Part shown: in pieces, positions 60,484 through 64,000 of the stretch
Numbering within the stretch: the first letter of the stretch is position 1
How the letters are laid out: every line of letters begins with the position of its first letter
Origin: WTGA01 sp965214055
GTDB taxonomy: Bacteria > Pseudomonadota > Gammaproteobacteria > Arenicellales > Poriferihabitantaceae
Length of the DNA: 64,000 nucleotides
Reading direction: 5' to 3'
Assembly (NCBI GenBank): GCA_965214055.1
Contig: OZ243931.1
Coordinates: 1,054,001 to 1,118,000, forward strand
Notes under the pieces: generated by a model
Seen by the model: only the letters and a program-made list of their open reading frames with translations
Databases searched by the model: none
What the model was told of the DNA's origin: nothing
Position numbers and translations under genes: made by a program

Positions 60484-62046
60484 ATGCGAATGATTCCTAA
60501 CCAACCCCTGGGCACCAGTAGTAATGCGGAAATGCGCATGTTTGACCAGCTGCGCTCTGCATTTCCCAGGCCGGACCAGAATGGTTGGTTTGCCATGCAC
60601 TCTCTTAACCTCCCGCGGCATGAATATAAGCGGTTTGGAGAAATCGACTTTGTTGTATGCGGGCCGGGTGGCCTTTTCGTGCTGGAAGTCAAAGGCGGCG
60701 GAGTATCCTGCCATGATGGCATCTGGGAAACTACGAACCGGTATGGTGAAATCGGGCGATTGCGGGAGTCACCGTTCAAACAATCGGAGGGGGCGCTGCA
60801 TGGTTTGCGGGGGAAGCTTCCCGCTTCTCTTTCCAGTGTTTTTGTGGTCGGTTACGGTGTGGTCATGCCGGATATCGAGCGCCTTCCCGATAGCGCGGAG
60901 TGGGATCGCGCCGTTCTCGCGGACGGTCGTGACTTCAGGCAGTTCGAAAAGTGGTTGGAACGATTTATCAGGTACTGGCGTGCGAAGGATACTCGTAAGC
61001 CTGTAGCAACCCCTTCGCAGTTAAATGAATTGCAGCAACACTTGCGACCCGATTTCGAAGCTGTTGTGCCATTGCATGTTTCTGCCCATGAGGTCGAAAG
61101 GCGCATTGCTCACCTGACAGAGGATCAGCTGAGGTTGATCGATGTCGTCGAAGCCAACCCGCGGGTAATATGTTCCGGAGGTGCTGGAACAGGGAAAACA
61201 ATGCTGGCGCTGGAACTGGCGAAACGCTGGGGCGCATCTGGAATGAAAACCGCGCTGACCTGTCATTCGCCTTGGCTAAAGCGCTTTCTGGAACGGAACG
61301 CCGTGCCCGGGCTGATCGTCAGCCTGGCGGACTCACTTCATGTTGCCGCTAAGCGTGCCAGTATTGAAAGATTCGAGGCATTAATCGTCGATGAAGGTCA
61401 GGACATATTAAACATGGATGCGCTTGCCCAGCTGGATAGCTGTCTGCATGGTGGCATAAGCGAAGGCCGTTGGTGTTTTTTTCACGACGCCAACAATCAA
61501 TCCGGCCTGTGCGGGTCCTATGTGCCCGATGCCTATGATTATCTGGAAAGTATTGGCCCGGCACGAATCCCGCTAAAGACGAATTGCCGGAACTCACTGC
61601 CGATTCTGCAACGGATACAAGGTGATCTGGACGCTGATGTGGGTAATTCAGGAGTTGGTGATGGTCCTGCGATACGTGAAGTTTGTGTCGCGGACGCAGA
61701 TAGCGCTATCCAGGCTCTGGAGAAAGAGCTACACGCCCTGGTGGATGTCGAGGGATTCAGCCCGGGAGAGATCGTCGTACTTTCGCCCTTGCCATTTGCA
61801 CAGTCCTGGACATCCTCTCTTTCCCAGAATTTGCGAAATTCCATCTCCGTTCTGGACGATGCCTCGCCCCGTAACATGAATCGCCATTCCATCGGTTTTG
61901 CTCAGATTGGGGATTTCAAAGGGCTTGAGAGCGAGGTGGTTGTTCTTGTCGATATGCCAAGACCTGGGCATAGCGAGACCCTGCGTTCGCTTCACTATGT
62001 TGGGATGAGCCGGGCGCGCGCGCTGTTGAGCATGATCTGTTGCTGA
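60484..62046 (+). CDS. NERD nuclease-related domain fused to SF1 helicase
   Basis: A 520-aa protein. Residues 12-140 form a NERD domain with the nuclease-like residues GEID (52-55) and EVKGGG (68-73). An SF1 helicase core follows: Walker A SGGAGTGKT near 233, Walker B ALIVDEGQDI near 300, CFFHDANNQ, LKTNCRNSLPIL, and motif V/VI FAQIGDFKGLESEVVVLVDM and LHYVGMSRARALLSM. The protein ends right after motif VI. The Met at 60484 is 2 bp behind the preceding stop and is preferred to an ATG at 60388 inside that gene. In this operon it is the only gene with a recognisable nuclease domain. Confidence 0.87.
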   Translation: MRMIPNQPLGTSSNAEMRMFDQLRSAFPRPDQNGWFAMHSLNLPRHEYKRFGEIDFVVCGPGGLFVLEVKGGGVSCHDGIWETTNRYGEIGRLRESPFKQSEGALHGLRGKLPASLSSVFVVGYGVVMPDIERLPDSAEWDRAVLADGRDFRQFEKWLERFIRYWRAKDTRKPVATPSQLNELQQHLRPDFEAVVPLHVSAHEVERRIAHLTEDQLRLIDVVEANPRVICSGGAGTGKTMLALELAKRWGASGMKTALTCHSPWLKRFLERNAVPGLIVSLADSLHVAAKRASIERFEALIVDEGQDILNMDALAQLDSCLHGGISEGRWCFFHDANNQSGLCGSYVPDAYDYLESIGPARIPLKTNCRNSLPILQRIQGDLDADVGNSGVGDGPAIREVCVADADSAIQALEKELHALVDVEGFSPGEIVVLSPLPFAQSWTSSLSQNLRNSISVLDDASPRNMNRHSIGFAQIGDFKGLESEVVVLVDMPRPGHSETLRSLHYVGMSRARALLSMICC

Positions 62047-62508
62047 TGGTGCTTGTGGGCATGGTCTCCTGTCTATACCGGATCTAATTCAGCAAGGACG
62101 GGAACGGTGGGTGTTCTTCCGAAATGAAGTTCTGTATAGAACAGGTTCGGGTTCCCGCGTTTGCTTTTTGGATCGGGGCTGACTGTAGAAATAAACGGAG
62201 AGGGGTCCTGAGTGGTTATGCGGGTCCTTCCGTCTTTCTGGTTCCAGAAGATGCCTGCCTTGTCAAATAGGCTGTCTTTTTATTCTGTTTGCTTTTTTTC
62301 ATGAGAGAAATATTACAACCTCATCTTGATGGCTGCACTGGCAGAGCTTCCTTTCCGTGATCATGGGATCGCACCCATGAGCCAGGCGACCTTCTGCTTT
62401 ATAATCGTTGTTGTCGTACTTGCCGACCTCTGCAAGGCAAAGACGCCTCTCGCTTGATGGGCAGCAGTCTTATCAAGCACCCGTTTCACCGATAACTCAA
62501 TATTTATT
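62047..62508. other. Right margin of the DISARM-like island
   Basis: 462 bp without a gene on either strand that I can support. AT content is higher than in the flanking core genes. It should contain the DUF1244 promoter. No direct repeat matching the left margin, no transposase and no terminator with a clear U-tract was seen. Confidence 0.45.
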
Positions 62509-62829
62509 ATGTCCGACTTACCTGAAATAAACGATGAACAGCGCACAGCCATTGAAGCGGCTGTATTTCGCAAAATGATTGGCCACTTTCGAAAATACCC
62601 TGAAGTGCAGAATATCGACCTCATGAACCTGGCGTATTTTTGCCGCAACTGTTTTTCCAAATGGTATATGGGGGCTGCCCGGGACAATGGAGTTGAACTG
62701 GATTACGACCAGGCCAGGGAAATCGTCTATGGCATGCCCTATGCACAATACAAGGCCAGCCATCAGGAAAAAGCAACGGACGGACAACTCCGGGCCTTTG
62801 AAGAAAGCCAGAAGAAGGCAACAGAATAA
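62509..62829 (+). CDS. DUF1244 family protein
   Basis: A 106-aa DUF1244 protein. The block VFRKMIGHFRKYPEVQNIDL then MNLAYFCRNCFSKWYMGAA and the YDQAREIVYGMPYAQYKA segment are family signatures, with a conserved CRNC pair. It is a soluble, mainly helical protein of unknown function found widely in proteobacteria. The C-terminus is short and polar. It is convergent with hemE. Confidence 0.92.
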   Translation: MSDLPEINDEQRTAIEAAVFRKMIGHFRKYPEVQNIDLMNLAYFCRNCFSKWYMGAARDNGVELDYDQAREIVYGMPYAQYKASHQEKATDGQLRAFEESQKKATE

Positions 62830-62937
62830 TCACCCGTCTACGGGGTATTCACCCCTTCTTTGGAAGAACATCCCGGGAAAAATTCGGGGCCGGGATTTCT
62901 CCGGCCTCCGGCGCGTGGCGCCGTCCCGGCATCCCCC

Positions 62938-63984
62938 TCACCTTCTTTGGCTATGGTGGTGGACGGCATCCACCAGGGTCTTGACCCGATCGGGCTGGAT
63001 ACCTGGATGAATACCATGTCCGAGATTGAAGACATGGCCTTCAGCCTGCCCGAAATCATCCAGAATTCGTTTCACTTCCCGCACCACTTTCTCATTGGAG
63101 GCATACAGTACCGTCGGGTCCATATTCCCCTGCAGGGCCACTTTGTGGCCCACCCTTTTTCTCGCCGCGGACAACGAAATGGTCCAGTCGACACCAATGG
63201 CATCACAGCCTGTTTCGGAAATTTGTTCCAGCCAGTTGCTGCCGCCCTTGGTAAATAAAATAACGGGGATGTCCCGCATGTGCCCCATTACCTTTAGTGC
63301 CGAGACAATGCGATGCATGTATCGAAGGGAAAACTCAAGATAATCCGGGGTGCTCAGTACCCCGCCCCAGGTATCAAATATCATCAGGGCCTGGGCACCG
63401 GCTTTCGCCTGGGCAGACAGGTAGTCAATCACGGTATGACAGACCCTGTCCAGGAGTTCATGCATCAATCCGGGCTGGTCATGCATCAGCCCCTTCACCA
63501 GTCCGAATTCCTTGCTTCCACCCCCTTCCACCATATAGGTGGCCAGCGTCCAGGGACTGCCGGAGAATCCCACCAGCGGGACTTTGCCGCCAAGTTCGGA
63601 TCGAATGAGTCGAACCGCCTCCATGACGTATCCGAGTTGATCCTCAACATCCACCCCCGGAAGATTTTCGATGTCTTTTTGGTTTCTGATCGGGTATTCA
63701 AAGCGCGGGCCAATGCCCTCCTGGATACTCAATCCCAAACCCATGGCATCGGGGATCGTCAAAATATCGGAGAACAGGATGGCGGCATCCACATCAAAAC
63801 GGCGCAACGGCTGCAAGGTCACTTCACAGGCCATCTCGGGGGATTTGCAAAGCACCAGAAAATCCCCGGCCTGGGCCCGAAGCTGGCGGTATTCCGGCAA
63901 ATAGCGCCCCGCCTGGCGCATGATCCAGATCGGCGTGCAGTCCACGGGTTGTCGGCGTAAAGCTCTCAGGAAACGATCATTCAT
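62938..63984 (-). CDS. hemE: Uroporphyrinogen decarboxylase
   Basis: A 348-aa haem-pathway enzyme that decarboxylates uroporphyrinogen III to coproporphyrinogen III. Signatures are PIWIMRQAGRYLPEYR near the N-terminus (substrate-binding Arg), the ILFSDILTIPDAMGL block with the key Asp, GFSGSPWTLATYMVEGG and the end FNLGHGIHPG. Length is normal. Its start is 16 bp from the window edge, so upstream partners are not visible. Confidence 0.97.
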   Translation of the reverse strand: MNDRFLRALRRQPVDCTPIWIMRQAGRYLPEYRQLRAQAGDFLVLCKSPEMACEVTLQPLRRFDVDAAILFSDILTIPDAMGLGLSIQEGIGPRFEYPIRNQKDIENLPGVDVEDQLGYVMEAVRLIRSELGGKVPLVGFSGSPWTLATYMVEGGGSKEFGLVKGLMHDQPGLMHELLDRVCHTVIDYLSAQAKAGAQALMIFDTWGGVLSTPDYLEFSLRYMHRIVSALKVMGHMRDIPVILFTKGGSNWLEQISETGCDAIGVDWTISLSAARKRVGHKVALQGNMDPTVLYASNEKVVREVKRILDDFGQAEGHVFNLGHGIHPGIQPDRVKTLVDAVHHHSQRR

Positions 63985-64000
63985 TTTTGTTTGTCATCAC

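Noticed and set aside
52653..62046. Calling the cassette class 1 or class 2 DISARM
   Set aside because: Only drmA- and drmB-like genes are present; drmC, drmD/drmE and both methyltransferases are missing, so neither class definition is met.
51935..62508. Genomic-island attachment sites flanking the defence-type operon
   Set aside because: No tRNA, integrase or matching direct repeat was found at either margin by eye.
1..64000. CRISPR arrays, rRNA and tRNA genes
   Set aside because: No regularly spaced repeats of CRISPR type and no conserved rRNA or tRNA segments were seen anywhere in the window.

Overview
The window looks like chromosomal DNA of a GC-rich gammaproteobacterium, most likely a chemolithoautotrophic sulfur oxidiser or an endosymbiont of that kind. 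The main clue is a PPi-dependent phosphofructokinase next to a membrane pyrophosphatase, an arrangement described in such bacteria. Gammaproteobacterial marker genes support it: secB, hda, lptABC-kdsD, rapZ/ptsN/ptsH/ptsI and hemJ. The taxonomy is inferred, since no rRNA or tRNA gene is present.

Layout. 1-4 kb: pyrophosphate-linked glycolysis (pfp, a 63-aa partner, hppA). 4-8 kb: xerC, DUF484, dapF, a small membrane protein and a periplasmic S41 protease. 8.8-12.3 kb: rhodanese, secB, two small genes, gpsA, trmL, hemJ. 12.3-13.0 kb: the 5' remnant of a class C group II intron, directly behind a Rho-independent terminator. 13-14.5 kb: a 28-aa membrane peptide plus DUF1127 operon, divergent from a LysR regulator with an inverted repeat at its start. 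14.5-20.1 kb: envelope glycosyl/acyltransferases, argG and argF. 20.3-27.2 kb: wrbA, hda, pgsA, purMN, DUF3108, an ABC-2 exporter.

27.3-36.7 kb is a catabolic island: IclR regulator, GMC oxidoreductase, three-part TRAP transporter, an HpsN-type member of the histidinol dehydrogenase family, an SDR and a zinc alcohol dehydrogenase. This set fits uptake of 2,3-dihydroxypropane-1-sulfonate and its oxidation to sulfolactate. 37-40.5 kb: an NCS2 permease with an extra C-terminal domain, a dienelactone hydrolase and a higBA toxin-antitoxin pair. 40.6-48.2 kb: the ptsI-ptsH-rapZ-ptsN-hpf-lptB-lptA-lptC-kdsD cluster, from which rpoN, kdsC and hprK are missing at their usual places. 48.4-51.9 kb: a ferredoxin reductase, a thioredoxin-like ferredoxin, a degraded NYN/transposase patch, a possible structured RNA and a voltage-gated K+ channel.

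52.5-62.0 kb holds the most interesting system: a tight five-gene operon with DrmA-like and DrmB-like genes (the DISARM anti-phage core), a compact SF1 helicase, a 538-aa protein of no recognised family and a NERD-nuclease/SF1-helicase fusion. It has no methyltransferase, PLD nuclease (drmC), drmD or drmE, so it is not one of the two described DISARM classes. A good sigma70-like promoter is followed by a 38-bp perfect palindrome and a 23-codon leader ORF. The window ends with housekeeping genes (DUF1244, hemE). All function calls rest on reading the translated sequences; no database search was run.
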